The notes: a model not told the origin generated them from the letters alone. 51,301 bases of DNA from Chlorobiaceae bacterium (GCA_013334335.1 JAAXXR010000008.1:1-51301), one strand, 5' to 3'; positions 34,315 through 43,034 are shown, numbered from the stretch's first letter. Made by a program: numbers and translations.

Positions 34315-35304
34315 GCTCCGATAGCGGTACGAGGTGTCGGCATGGGTGTCCGGAAACTCCTCGTAGCGATGGTTTATGCCGGCGGCTTTGAGCAGCCTTG
34401 AGAATATCCGGTGCCCGAACTGCAGGTTGTACTCGTCCTGCGAGCCGCAGTCGAGAAAAAGCAGGTCGAGCGAGCCAAGCGCATCCCGGTATTCGGCCTT
34501 TGCGATCATCTGGATCGGGTCGAACCGAAGCCATTTTTCCCATATTTCCGGAACCAGTTCGCAGGTGAAAGGGTCGAACGGCAGGTCCATGTTTTCCGGG
34601 ACCTCTCCGGAATGTCGGGGCGAGTAAGCCGCCGACATGGCCAGAGCGTCAAGGAGGGCGAACTCTCCCCGCGGCTTCTTGTCGAGCGACTCCCAGTTGT
34701 TGAAGAATGCGGCGATGCTTCCCTGGTACCGTTCGAGCGTTCGTGCCGCAGCCGGAAAGTTTGGCCGGTAGCAGAGCTCGAACGCCATGTCTCCGCTGTG
34801 GCACGCCACCGCCGCGAAAAGTCCCCGGTGCCTCATGGCGAGCCTGATGGCGCCAAACCCGCCTGAGGACTTGCCCGCAATCGCACGGTGGCGCCCGGCG
34901 GAGAGTGTGCTGAAACGGCTGTCGATGAAAGGGATCAGCTCATCCGTCAGGTAGCTTTCGTAAGGGCCCGTCGCGGTCGAATCGACGTACTGCGACCCTC
35001 CGTAGCGTGTCATGCAGTCCGGCATGACCAGGATCGTTTCCTCCATCTCGCCCATCCTGATCATGTTGTCGACCATCTCCGGAATGGTCCGCCGGCCGAA
35101 GCTGAAGTTCATGAAACTTGTGCCAGTAGAGGCGAATCCGGCAAGCAGGTAGATGACCGGAAACCTCCGGGTGCCGTCATAGGAGGGGGGCAGGTAGACC
35201 GGAACTCTTCTCGGGGCGGGGTCCTTCAGCGGATTGCCTTCAAGCGTCCTCCCGGGGACGGTTTCGAACACGAGGTTCGGCTGGAGCGGTGAGGTGCCTG
35301 TCAT
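34279..35304 (-). CDS. Putative esterase (esterase D / enterochelin esterase-like)
   Basis: The 341-residue product belongs to the esterase D/Fes-like branch of alpha/beta hydrolases. VYLPPSYDGTRRFPVIYLLAG opens the fold, GKSSGGFGAI holds the serine nucleophile, and DTHADTSYRYR near the end supplies the histidine. No signal peptide is seen. The ATG at 35304 overlaps the tatC stop by four bases (ATGA), so translation is coupled to tatC. Its tail overlaps coaE by 36 bases. The natural ester is unknown. Confidence 0.85.
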   Translation of the reverse strand: MTGTSPLQPNLVFETVPGRTLEGNPLKDPAPRRVPVYLPPSYDGTRRFPVIYLLAGFASTGTSFMNFSFGRRTIPEMVDNMIRMGEMEETILVMPDCMTRYGGSQYVDSTATGPYESYLTDELIPFIDSRFSTLSAGRHRAIAGKSSGGFGAIRLAMRHRGLFAAVACHSGDMAFELCYRPNFPAAARTLERYQGSIAAFFNNWESLDKKPRGEFALLDALAMSAAYSPRHSGEVPENMDLPFDPFTCELVPEIWEKWLRFDPIQMIAKAEYRDALGSLDLLFLDCGSQDEYNLQFGHRIFSRLLKAAGINHRYEEFPDTHADTSYRYRSSLPLLAAQIAP

Positions 35305-36293
35305 GCTCCCGCCTGAAGCTGTTCACGGTTTTTATTCCGCTGTACGCGACCGGAGATGATGATGCTGATCTCATAGAGAAGGATCATCGGGACGGCGATG
35401 ACCATCTGCGTGACCATATCGGTCGACGGAGTCACGATGGCGGCGACCACGAGCATCACCACGATGGCGTGTTTGCGGTAGAACCGCATGAACGCGGGCG
35501 TCAGCAGGCCGATCTTCGACAGCACGTAGGAGATGAATGGCAGCTCGAACACGAGTCCGGCCGTAATGAGGGTGCCGAGGAAGAAGCTCACGTAGTCCTG
35601 GACGGCGATGTTGTTCCGGATGAGGGGTGAGCCGAATCCGGCGAAGAACTTCAGGGAAATCGGCAGGAACACGAAATAGCCGAATGCGATACCGGTGAAG
35701 AAACACAGGGAGATGAACAGGATGATGAACCTGCTGGCCTTGCGTTCGGTGTCATGCAGTCCTGGTTCGACGAATTTCCAGATTTGCCATGCCCATGCAG
35801 GGAAGGAGAGCACGAAGCCTGAAAAAAAGACCACCTGCAGGTACAGGGAGATCTGGCCGTAAGGTACCAGGTTCTGCAGGACGATGTTCGGACCGCTATC
35901 CTTCAGTGGCCCGATAAGCACCTGGTTGACGAGGAAGTCGGCGTAGATGCCGCAGATTGCGGTGGCGACAATAAAGAAGGCCCCAGCCCTGAAAAGGCGC
36001 CAGCGGATCTCTTCAAGATGGTCGATGAATGACAGGCCCCCTTCCTCCCGCTCTTCCTGCTCTTCACTCTCGATGCCGGCGACATGGCCAGGGTGAGCAT
36101 CGCTCGGAACCGGTGTGATTCCGGCGGGGTCGTCAGGCGGTGCAGGACGGGTTGCGATCGTTTCGATGGAGGTCGCGGCCGCATGCTCGCGAGTTTCGTC
36201 AGGAGCCTGGCCGTTGCCGTCCGGAACCGGGAAGATGGATTCGCTGTCGTTGCTCATGGTGGGTCGCGGGGCCGTTGCCGTGACGGCAGTCAT
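35301..36293 (-). CDS. tatC: Twin-arginine translocase subunit TatC with long N-terminal extension
   Basis: TatC is the core receptor that recognises twin-arginine signal peptides for export of folded proteins. The classical part begins at FIDHLEEIRWRL (about residue 87) and has six membrane helices; the conserved FVEPGLHDTERK loop is present. Before it lies a hydrophilic region of about 85 residues rich in Pro, Glu and Thr, which most TatC proteins lack. An in-frame ATG at 36257 would shorten it by 12 residues. tatA/tatB are not in this window. The extension is probably cytoplasmic. Confidence 0.93.
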   Translation of the reverse strand: MTAVTATAPRPTMSNDSESIFPVPDGNGQAPDETREHAAATSIETIATRPAPPDDPAGITPVPSDAHPGHVAGIESEEQEEREEGGLSFIDHLEEIRWRLFRAGAFFIVATAICGIYADFLVNQVLIGPLKDSGPNIVLQNLVPYGQISLYLQVVFFSGFVLSFPAWAWQIWKFVEPGLHDTERKASRFIILFISLCFFTGIAFGYFVFLPISLKFFAGFGSPLIRNNIAVQDYVSFFLGTLITAGLVFELPFISYVLSKIGLLTPAFMRFYRKHAIVVMLVVAAIVTPSTDMVTQMVIAVPMILLYEISIIISGRVQRNKNREQLQAGA

Positions 36294-36540
36294 GGTTTCG
36301 GAAAATTTCAGGAGACTATGGAGCGCGGTGCGGCAATCCTGGAGGGATCAGCCCGTAGCCGTTTCATAGTAATAAAAGTACCCGATAGGGCCCAAATGTT
36401 TTTTACCGGCGGGGCGCGCTCCGGAAGGGGAGAAGGAGGAGGCGCGGGTGTGATTTTTTTAATCATTGAAATATCGATAACTTATCTCGACTTATACCGT
36501 AATCCGTTCCGAGACCGCACACAACAAGCAACAGGAATCT
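36294..36540. promoter_or_regulatory. Divergent gap between tatC and the polyprenyl synthase gene
   Basis: The two genes are transcribed outward, so promoters for both lie here. The last 80 bases are AT-rich; TTGAAA at 36466-36471 is a candidate -35 for the plus strand, but no -10 at correct spacing is convincing. No gene or palindrome is seen. Confidence 0.35.
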
Positions 36541-37515
36541 GTGGATATCAAAGAGGTTACCGCATCCGTTTCGGATGAGTTGAAACTGTTCCGGGAGCGT
36601 TACAAGAGTGTTCTGCACTCGAGTAACAGTCTTGTCGACAAAGTCAGCCGTTATGTCCTCAGGCAGCAGGGAAAGCAGATTCGTCCCCTGCTGGTGCTGC
36701 TCTCCGCGAAAGTGTTCGGCGAGGTCGGCGATTCGGCCTATCGCGGGGCGATCATGGTCGAGCTGCTCCATTCGGCGACCCTAATTCATGACGATGTCGT
36801 GGATGGCGCCGAGATGCGCCGGGGAATCCCCTCCATCAACGCACTCTGGAAAAACAAGATTTCCGTGCTCATCGGCGACTACCTGCTTTCGAAGGGGTTG
36901 TTGTACTCCCTCGAGAACAACGATTACCGGTCGCTTCACCTGGTTTCGGAGGCCGTCAAGCGGATGAGCGAAGGAGAACTCCTGCAGATACAGAAGACCC
37001 GGAGCCTCGACATCACGGAAGAGGACTACCTGAGCGTCATCGCCGACAAGACCGGCTCGCTGATCGCCACCTCCTGCGCCATCGGAGCGGCCAGTGCGAC
37101 CAGCTCGGAAGAGGATATCGCGAGCCTCAAGAGCTACGGTGAGTACCTCGGACTCGCTTTCCAGATAAGGGACGACCTGCTCGATTATACCGGCGATTCG
37201 AAAAAAACAGGCAAGCAGCTTGGCATCGACATCAAGGACAGGAAAATCACCCTGCCGCTCATCCATGCCCTGCTGCATTCGGAGAAAACCGAGCAGAACA
37301 GGATCAAGTCAATCCTGAAAAGTTCGAAGCAGCGGGCAGTCAGGAGCAGGGACGTGATCGCATTCGTTCGTGAAAAGGGCGGTCTTGACTATGCGGCAAC
37401 CGTTGCCGAGGGGTTTGCCTCCAAGGCCATCGAATCGATAGCGCATTTTCCGGAAAACGATGCCCGGCGTTCGCTCGAACGGCTTGTCGACTTCGTCATG
37501 AAACGACAGCACTGA
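36541..37515 (+). CDS. Long-chain polyprenyl diphosphate synthase
   Basis: The enzyme condenses isopentenyl diphosphate units on an allylic primer. The start is GTG 36541 with AGGAA close upstream. The first Asp-rich motif is D84-D-V-V-D88 (LIHDDVVDGAEMRRG) and the second D211-D-L-L-D215 (QIRDDLLDYTGD). The residues before the first motif (SATLIH) are small, as in long-chain synthases such as IspB, not bulky as in farnesyl synthases. In green sulfur bacteria a heptaprenyl product for menaquinone is expected; that is inferred. Confidence 0.92.
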   Translation: MDIKEVTASVSDELKLFRERYKSVLHSSNSLVDKVSRYVLRQQGKQIRPLLVLLSAKVFGEVGDSAYRGAIMVELLHSATLIHDDVVDGAEMRRGIPSINALWKNKISVLIGDYLLSKGLLYSLENNDYRSLHLVSEAVKRMSEGELLQIQKTRSLDITEEDYLSVIADKTGSLIATSCAIGAASATSSEEDIASLKSYGEYLGLAFQIRDDLLDYTGDSKKTGKQLGIDIKDRKITLPLIHALLHSEKTEQNRIKSILKSSKQRAVRSRDVIAFVREKGGLDYAATVAEGFASKAIESIAHFPENDARRSLERLVDFVMKRQH

Positions 37516-37558
37516 GCACCCGCACAAGGCTGACATCCTCATCATCCATCAACAAGCA

Positions 37559-38293
37559 ATGAAAACATTCTGGTTCCGGGTCCTTTTCGTCATATTTGCG
37601 ATCGTCATGTTCGACAGGGTCATCCTTCCCTTCTACACCTCGAGCGGCAGGGAGATCAGCGTTCCGGATGTTCGGAACATGTCGTTCGAAGATGCTGCGC
37701 GCAAGCTGAAGTGGTCCGGGCTCGAGGCGAAGAAAAGCTACAATGTCCGCTACCTTTCCGATGTGGGGCCGGACATCGTTCTCGACCAGTTGCCGGCGGC
37801 CATGTCGAGCGTCAAGCCGGGGCGCAACGTCTACCTCGTACTCAACCGCCAGGAGAAACCGCGCTATTCCATGCCTGAACTTGTCGGACGGCCGGAAAAT
37901 GAAGCCCGTCAGGCCCTGGCGAGGATCGGCATGACCGTCGACGATGTGCAGTTCCAGTCGGTTTCGAACGTCGAGGAGGATGGTCGGGTGTTGAGCCAGA
38001 CGGTGCCTGCGAATGTGTCGGTGAAGATCGGTACCGGCGTCGCGCTGATCGTCGGCAAACTTTCGGTGGAGCCGGAGGGGATGAAGCGCATGGTGGTTCC
38101 GGAGGTGCTTGGCATGTCGATCGAGCAGGCCAGGAGCGTCATTCTGCAGAGGGGTCTGACCGTTGGCAAGATCACCTACGAGTATTCGGCCATGCTGGTA
38201 CCGAACACGGTCATCAGCCAGAAACCCGCCGTCAACACCTTCCTGCCAGCCGGTCAGCAGGTCGAGATGACGGTGGTCACGAAAGAGCATTAG
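37559..38293 (+). CDS. Membrane protein with three PASTA domains
   Basis: The 244-residue product has one N-terminal membrane helix (about 4-27). Three PASTA repeats follow, at roughly 35-100 (VPDVRNMSFEDAARKLKWSG), 103-168 (MPELVGRPENEARQALARIG) and 178-241 (VPEVLGMSIEQARSVILQRG). PASTA domains bind muropeptides or peptidoglycan. There is no kinase or transpeptidase domain attached. It follows the polyprenyl synthase gene by 43 bases and may be co-transcribed. Confidence 0.9.
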   Translation: MKTFWFRVLFVIFAIVMFDRVILPFYTSSGREISVPDVRNMSFEDAARKLKWSGLEAKKSYNVRYLSDVGPDIVLDQLPAAMSSVKPGRNVYLVLNRQEKPRYSMPELVGRPENEARQALARIGMTVDDVQFQSVSNVEEDGRVLSQTVPANVSVKIGTGVALIVGKLSVEPEGMKRMVVPEVLGMSIEQARSVILQRGLTVGKITYEYSAMLVPNTVISQKPAVNTFLPAGQQVEMTVVTKEH

Positions 38294-38353
38294 TGAACGC
38301 TCCCTCCGCCCGATGCCGGCGTACGGAGCTCGAAACAGCCTGCAGGAAGCTGT

Positions 38354-38521
38354 TCAGCGGTAGTTGGCCTTCCTGTACTCGTCCCGCAGGTCCTTGATCC
38401 CCGTGGCACGGTCGTTTCCGTCGCTGATGAAGCCGAAGTATTCGAGGATGATGCGTATGACCAGCCAGAGGCCGGCAAACAATATCCTGATGCTCCCAAA
38501 GACCGTACTGATCCAATTCAT
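38354..38521 (-). CDS. Small single-helix membrane protein
   Basis: A 55-residue product starts at ATG 38521; the longer frame to 38620 would run through a terminator and is rejected. One hydrophobic stretch (about 4-27, ISTVFGSIRILFAGLWLVI) is followed by a charged tail with DLRDEYRKANYR. No family recognised. No strong binding site is seen, and the upstream terminator leaves only about 44 bases for a promoter. Confidence 0.5.
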   Translation of the reverse strand: MNWISTVFGSIRILFAGLWLVIRIILEYFGFISDGNDRATGIKDLRDEYRKANYR

Positions 38522-38564
38522 GCGTATGCGTTGCCAGGGCTGTGGTTCTGAAAACGGGAAATAT

Positions 38565-38595
38565 AAAAAAAGCCATTCGGTGAATGGCTTTTTTT
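38565..38595. terminator. Bidirectional intrinsic terminator
   Basis: GCCATTC at 38572-38578 pairs with GAATGGC at 38582-38588 around a 3-base loop. The stem is flanked by seven A's on one side and seven T's on the other, so it is a strong terminator on either strand. It ends the DUF2934 transcript (minus strand). Confidence 0.88.
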
Positions 38596-38622
38596 GTGAC
38601 TCCATCGGACTGAGCCGCAAGG

Positions 38623-38982
38623 TTATTTGGTGATCGCTTTTTCTGCCTCGACCCAGTCGTCATGGTGGGACCCTTCCGGTTTTCCCCGCTCTTCCCACCG
38701 GAAGTAGGCTGCGACCCTGATATGCTCCTCGATCTGCTCCGGTGCGAGCGTGGCGCCGCTTTTCTTTGCTTTTCCCTCGCTCTTTTTCCCGGACTTCGGT
38801 TTTTCGCTTTTCACCTTTTCCGGCGCAGCTTTCTTGACGGCCGCCGGTTTTGTTTCCGGGACGGCTACTGCGCTTTTTGACGCTTTTTTCGGAACTTTGA
38901 CTTCCGGCACGGCTGCTTTTTTCGTCGCTTTCTTTGCGGGGCTTTTTTCCGCGACAGCTTTCTCCGCTGATTTTTTTGGCAT
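38623..38982 (-). CDS. DUF2934 protein with lysine/alanine-rich histone H1-like tail
   Basis: The 119-residue product has two parts. The first about 78 residues are low-complexity and rich in Lys, Ala, Pro and Ser (for example KKATKKAAVPEVKVPKKA), like the tails of histone H1 and bacterial Hc1-type proteins. The C-terminal about 35 residues are a DUF2934 domain (IRVAAYFRWEERGKPEGS, then DDWVEAEK). The tail should bind nucleic acid by charge; DUF2934 function is unknown. A strong terminator lies 28 bases past its stop. The pairing of a DNA-binding-like tail with DUF2934 is inferred from composition. Confidence 0.82.
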   Translation of the reverse strand: MPKKSAEKAVAEKSPAKKATKKAAVPEVKVPKKASKSAVAVPETKPAAVKKAAPEKVKSEKPKSGKKSEGKAKKSGATLAPEQIEEHIRVAAYFRWEERGKPEGSHHDDWVEAEKAITK

Positions 38983-39109
38983 GGTGGTAAGTGTCTTCTG
39001 GATACCTGATGCTATGGGGTAACAATTAACTGGAAGATACGCAATCCTTTCCTTAAGTGTAAAAACTTCGCAGTAATTTCATGATTCCCCGGTTGACGGG
39101 ACGCGCTGC

Positions 39110-40141
39110 TCAGCCCCTGCGCCGCATGCCCGGAAGGGCAGGGAAGGAGATGATGGCAAGAATGGTGACCGCCTGGACGATCATGAACACCTCTTTCGGT
39201 ACCATGGTGTTGACCGTGAGCCCTCCGTAGTCGAGCCATCCGAACAGCAGTGCCGACATGAGGATCCAGATCGGGTGTGCGCCGGCAAGAAGCGCCACGG
39301 CGATCCCCATGAAGCCGGCTCCCGAGGTCATGCCTGCCTCGAACCAGTGTTTGTAGCCCAACACGAGGTTGGCGGCTCCAAGGCCGGCAAGCGCTCCGCC
39401 GATAGCCAGCGATCCGAGGATGCGCGAGTTTGTGGCGATTCCCGCGTGGCGTGCGGCTTCAGGGTTCAGTCCGGCGGCGATCATGGTGTAGCCGTATCTG
39501 GAGCGGAAGAGCAGGAGCGCAGCCGATGCCGATATCCCGATGACGAGAAGCGTCGAGAAGTTGGCCGGGGAGTGCCAGGAGAGGCCGAAGAGCGCGTCGA
39601 GGCCGGGGAGGTTGCTTCCGGGGGCCATGGCGGCGGTATGTACGGTCGACGGTACCGCGAAAAAGTTTGTCAGGAGGTAGCCCGTTATGGCCTGGGCGAT
39701 GAAGTTCAACATGATGGTGGAGATCACCTCGTTGACCCCGAAGCGCACCTTCAGCACACCTGCGGTCAGTGCCCAGAAGCTTCCGGCGGCCATGGCGACG
39801 AAGATGGTCGCAGGAACCGCAAGCGCCGGATGGGTGGTGGCTGGCAGGAAGACGCCGCAGAGCGCCGCGGCGAACGAGCCCATGAGCAGCTGGCCTTCAG
39901 CCCCGACGTTGAACAGGCGGACCCTGAAGGGGAGCGCGACCGCCAGGCCCGTCAGCACGAGGGTGGTCGATCGGAAAAGCACCTGGCCGAATCCGTAACC
40001 GGAGCCGAACGTCGAACGGAGCATGCGCTGGAAGACCTCGCTCGGGTCGTTTCCCGTGGCGGCGATGATCGCGCTTCCCGCAGCGAGAGCGAGCAGCAAC
40101 GAGAGGAGCGTGACGACTGGCTGCATGGTTCTGTCTGACAT
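39110..40141 (-). CDS. ABC permease, nucleoside/simple-sugar (YufP/BmpA-system) type
   Basis: The 343-residue product is a polytopic membrane protein with about 8-10 helices and the RVRLFNVGAEGQLLMGSF segment diagnostic of the permeases that go with BmpA-type nucleoside uptake. Further family stretches are FGVNEVISTIMLNFIA and AAGLNPEAARHAGI. It starts 15 bases after the ATPase stop, so the two are an operon. The family usually has two permeases and a BMP lipoprotein; neither the second permease nor the binding protein is next to it here. Confidence 0.9.
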   Translation of the reverse strand: MSDRTMQPVVTLLSLLLALAAGSAIIAATGNDPSEVFQRMLRSTFGSGYGFGQVLFRSTTLVLTGLAVALPFRVRLFNVGAEGQLLMGSFAAALCGVFLPATTHPALAVPATIFVAMAAGSFWALTAGVLKVRFGVNEVISTIMLNFIAQAITGYLLTNFFAVPSTVHTAAMAPGSNLPGLDALFGLSWHSPANFSTLLVIGISASAALLLFRSRYGYTMIAAGLNPEAARHAGIATNSRILGSLAIGGALAGLGAANLVLGYKHWFEAGMTSGAGFMGIAVALLAGAHPIWILMSALLFGWLDYGGLTVNTMVPKEVFMIVQAVTILAIISFPALPGMRRRG

Positions 40142-40155
40142 CTGACGGCGGAGTT

Positions 40156-41691
40156 TCAGGTGATGTGGAGGCCGATCTCTTTCTCGAACCCGGACGCATG
40201 GTCGCGACCATTGCGGACGGCCTCCTCGGAAAATTCGTGGCGGATGCGCCCTTCGAAGATGCAGCCGATCCTCGTCGACAACGCGATGAGCTCTTCAAGC
40301 TCGGAGGAGACCAGCAGGATGGCCATGCCCCTGCCTCTGGCTTCGATGATTCTCTTGTGGATCAGTTCTATCGCTCCGATATCGACCCCCCGTGTCGGCT
40401 GGGCGAGCAGGAGCAGCCTGATGCCGGGGCGTTCCAGTTCCCTGGCGAGCACGAGTTTCTGCTGGTTCCCACCCGATAGCGACGAGATGGGGGGATTGAG
40501 CTTTCCGCTGAACCGGATGTCATACGCTCCGATCAGCCGCTTGGTCTCGCGACGGACCTTTTCCCGGTCGAAACCGACCCCCTTGTGGAAGGTGCGCTCC
40601 CGATGCCGTCCGAAGAGGAGGTTCTCCTCGATACCGAATTCGGGAACGATAGCGCAGCCGAGCCGGTCTTCGGGGATCATCGAAACACCGATGTCGGCAA
40701 TCCCGGCAGGATGCAGTCCGATCAGGCTGACACCCTCGACGGAGATGTTTCCGGAGACCCGTGCGCTGTGGTCGTAGGTGCCCCAGAGGAGCGAGAACAG
40801 TTCCCGTTGTCCGTTGCCCTCCACACCCGCGATACCGTAGACCTCTCCCGCATGCACCCTCAAGTTGAGGTCGTTGAGCTTCGCGCGGCCATCCGGGGTC
40901 ACGTAGCCGAGCCCCTCGACCGAGAGCACCGCTTTTCCGGCCTGCTGCGGCGGATTGTCCGTTCTCAGGAGCACATCACGGCCCACCATCAGGCGGGCCA
41001 GCGACCCCTTTGTCGCCTCACGGGTCGGCATGGTGCCGGCAAGCTTCCCCTTGCGCATGACACTCACCTCGTCCGACACCTCGAGCACTTCGTCGAGCTT
41101 GTGGGTGACGAGCAGCACCGAGCGGCCTTCGGCGGCGAGCGAGCGCAGCGCCGTGAACAGTCGCTCGGTTTCTGGAGGCGAGAGCACGGCTGTCGGTTCG
41201 TCGAGGATCAGGAGTCGCGCATTGCGGTGGAGCACCTTCAGGATTTCCACCCGTTGCTGCTCTCCGACCGACAGGGTGCTTACCGGAGCGTCGGGATCGA
41301 GCTCCATGCCGTGACGGCGGGAAAGTTCGAGGATTTCGCGGTGGACTCTTTTCCTGGAGAGGGGCGCGAACAGGGGGGCGGGCTCTCCGCCAAGGATGAT
41401 GTTTTCGGCGACGGTGAGGGTGGGGATCAGCATGAAGTGCTGGTGGACCATGCCGATGCCGGCCTCGATCGATTGCCGGGGGGAGTCGAACGTCACCGGA
41501 CGACCGTTGATCTCAAGCGTGCCCGCATCGGGCTGAAGGAGACCGTAGAGGATGTTCGAGAGGGTACTTTTTCCCGCGCCGTTTTCACCAACGAGGGCGT
41601 GGATGGTGCCCGGGTGGACGAGGAGGCTGACGGCGTCATTGGCCCGGAACTCGCCGAACGATTTGGTGATGCCGGTGAGTCGTATGGTCAT
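40156..41691 (-). CDS. ABC ATPase with two nucleotide-binding domains (YufO type)
   Basis: The 511-residue product (ATG 41691; a TTG 30 bases upstream is less likely) has two ABC domains. The first holds GENGAGKSTLSN, the signature LSVGEQQRVEI and LLILDEPTAVL. The second has a degenerate Walker A (GVEGNGQREL), the signature LSGGNQQKLVLA and a Walker B reading LLLLAQPTRGVD, with glutamine-proline in place of aspartate-glutamate. The pattern matches sugar/nucleoside importers of the RbsA/YufO class, where the second site is weak. It is followed by its permease gene. Confidence 0.92.
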   Translation of the reverse strand: MTIRLTGITKSFGEFRANDAVSLLVHPGTIHALVGENGAGKSTLSNILYGLLQPDAGTLEINGRPVTFDSPRQSIEAGIGMVHQHFMLIPTLTVAENIILGGEPAPLFAPLSRKRVHREILELSRRHGMELDPDAPVSTLSVGEQQRVEILKVLHRNARLLILDEPTAVLSPPETERLFTALRSLAAEGRSVLLVTHKLDEVLEVSDEVSVMRKGKLAGTMPTREATKGSLARLMVGRDVLLRTDNPPQQAGKAVLSVEGLGYVTPDGRAKLNDLNLRVHAGEVYGIAGVEGNGQRELFSLLWGTYDHSARVSGNISVEGVSLIGLHPAGIADIGVSMIPEDRLGCAIVPEFGIEENLLFGRHRERTFHKGVGFDREKVRRETKRLIGAYDIRFSGKLNPPISSLSGGNQQKLVLARELERPGIRLLLLAQPTRGVDIGAIELIHKRIIEARGRGMAILLVSSELEELIALSTRIGCIFEGRIRHEFSEEAVRNGRDHASGFEKEIGLHIT

Positions 41692-41711
41692 GTTGATCGG
41701 CTCGGTCACGG

Positions 41712-42668
41712 TCAGATCCAACTGATGACGGTCTTGATTGCCTCCTTGCTGTCAAGGGCTATCCGGTAGGCCAGTTCGTACTGGCTGACCGGGAAGACGT
41801 TCGTGAAGAACTTCTCCGTGTCGACCGACTCCTGTTCGAGGGTGCGGTGGGCGGCCTCGAGGTGCCGGAACGTGGTGACACTCGAACAGATCAGCACCGG
41901 CTCCTTGTGCTGGATCAGCCGGTAGTCGTAGCCGAGGAGATCGTAGCTGCCCATCAGGAGCACCCTGGCCTGTGGTTTCATGAGGCGGACGGCCTTTTCG
42001 ACCATGAGGATGCGCCCGGTGGTCTCGATGACCACGTCGTACCGGTCGTTGAACTCATGGGTGAAATCGACGATGTCGATGGCGATGTTCTCCGCGTGGG
42101 AGAGCTGGCCCCTGAGGGGAAAGTTTTCGAGTGCGTCGACCTGCAGGATACCCCTCTGGTGCAGGAGTTCCGAAACCATGAGTCCAACCGAGCCCAGACC
42201 CAGGATGAGCACCCGCATCGAAGGGTCGAGCGGGATCTTCTCCAGTGCGCTTGCGACGTAGGCGACCAGGCCGATGAGCAGATCACGGTGGATCGGCTTC
42301 CGTCCGAGCGGGAGAAGGTTTTCCTGCGAGGTGGGGATCACTTCGGCATGGCAGCCGTAATAGGGATCGACTCCCAGCCATCGGTCGCCCCGGAATGCAT
42401 AGACGAAATCGCCCTCTTTCAGGCCGACCACCCCGGGACCCGCCTGCATCACCTGCCCGATGCTCTCGCTGCCCGTGATGACCGGGTAGGCGAGCACTTT
42501 GTTCGATATGGGCTTGTTGGTCAAAAGCAGCCGGTCGATGCCGGGCGTGATGGTGCTGGCGATTGTCCTGACCAGTACGTCGCCGGGCTGGTCAGCCTGG
42601 TATTTGACAGCCTGTAGCTTGAGCTTGTTCGCCTTGACGAGCACGAGCGCCTGAGCTTCTCCCTGCAT
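41712..42668 (-). CDS. bchC: BchC-type bacteriochlorophyllide dehydrogenase
   Basis: BchC oxidises the 3-hydroxyethyl group of bacteriochlorophyllide (precursor) to acetyl in bacteriochlorophyll a synthesis. The 318-residue product is an MDR-fold dehydrogenase lacking the classical structural zinc cysteines. It carries the BchC-like segment ITPGIDRLLLTNKP, then YPVITGSESIGQVMQAG and the GLGSVGLMVSELL nucleotide-binding site. The stop lies 20 bases before the ABC ATPase start. No other bch gene is in the window. Assignment is by recalled family pattern, and a general MDR dehydrogenase is the alternative. Confidence 0.8.
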   Translation of the reverse strand: MQGEAQALVLVKANKLKLQAVKYQADQPGDVLVRTIASTITPGIDRLLLTNKPISNKVLAYPVITGSESIGQVMQAGPGVVGLKEGDFVYAFRGDRWLGVDPYYGCHAEVIPTSQENLLPLGRKPIHRDLLIGLVAYVASALEKIPLDPSMRVLILGLGSVGLMVSELLHQRGILQVDALENFPLRGQLSHAENIAIDIVDFTHEFNDRYDVVIETTGRILMVEKAVRLMKPQARVLLMGSYDLLGYDYRLIQHKEPVLICSSVTTFRHLEAAHRTLEQESVDTEKFFTNVFPVSQYELAYRIALDSKEAIKTVISWI

Positions 42669-42692
42669 GGTTGGTTGCGTTCTGTTTGGTGG

Positions 42693-43034
42693 TTACACGT
42701 TCAGCAAGGCTTCGAGGAGCCACGCCACGAAGCTGATACAGAGTGAGCCGAGCATGGCCCACCAGAAGCTTTCGACCCGGAACCCTTCGACGAACGCAGC
42801 CGCGAGCTGCAGCATCAGGGCATTGATCACCAGCATGAACAGCCCGAGCGTCAGGACGATGAAGGGAATCGAGAAAAAGACCATCACCGGTTTGATCAGG
42901 GCGTTGATCAGGCCGAGCACCAGCGCCACGATGAATGCGGCGGCGAAGTTCCTGATCGAAATGCCGGGAAGAAAGTGTGCGGTGGCATAGACCGCGGTCG
43001 CGTTGATGATCCAGATCAGCAGGAGTCGGAACAT
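42693..43034 (-). CDS. Small four-helix membrane protein (phage-holin IV-like family)
   Basis: The ATG at 43034 follows GGAGTGAT; the frame extends to 43118 without support. The 113-residue product has four hydrophobic helices (about 3-20, 28-50, 55-80 and 91-110) and the family-typical FIVALVLGLINALIKPV, followed by LTLGLFMLVINALML. It belongs to the Mycobact_4TM/phage holin IV-like family of small membrane proteins with unknown role. Nothing suggests a phage here. It sits 24 bases upstream of bchC on the same strand. Confidence 0.85.
   Translation of the reverse strand: MFRLLLIWIINATAVYATAHFLPGISIRNFAAAFIVALVLGLINALIKPVMVFFSIPFIVLTLGLFMLVINALMLQLAAAFVEGFRVESFWWAMLGSLCISFVAWLLEALLNV

Noticed and set aside
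40585-41769. 394-residue open frame on the plus strand
   Set aside because: Antisense to the ABC ATPase gene, which has all ABC motifs; shadow.
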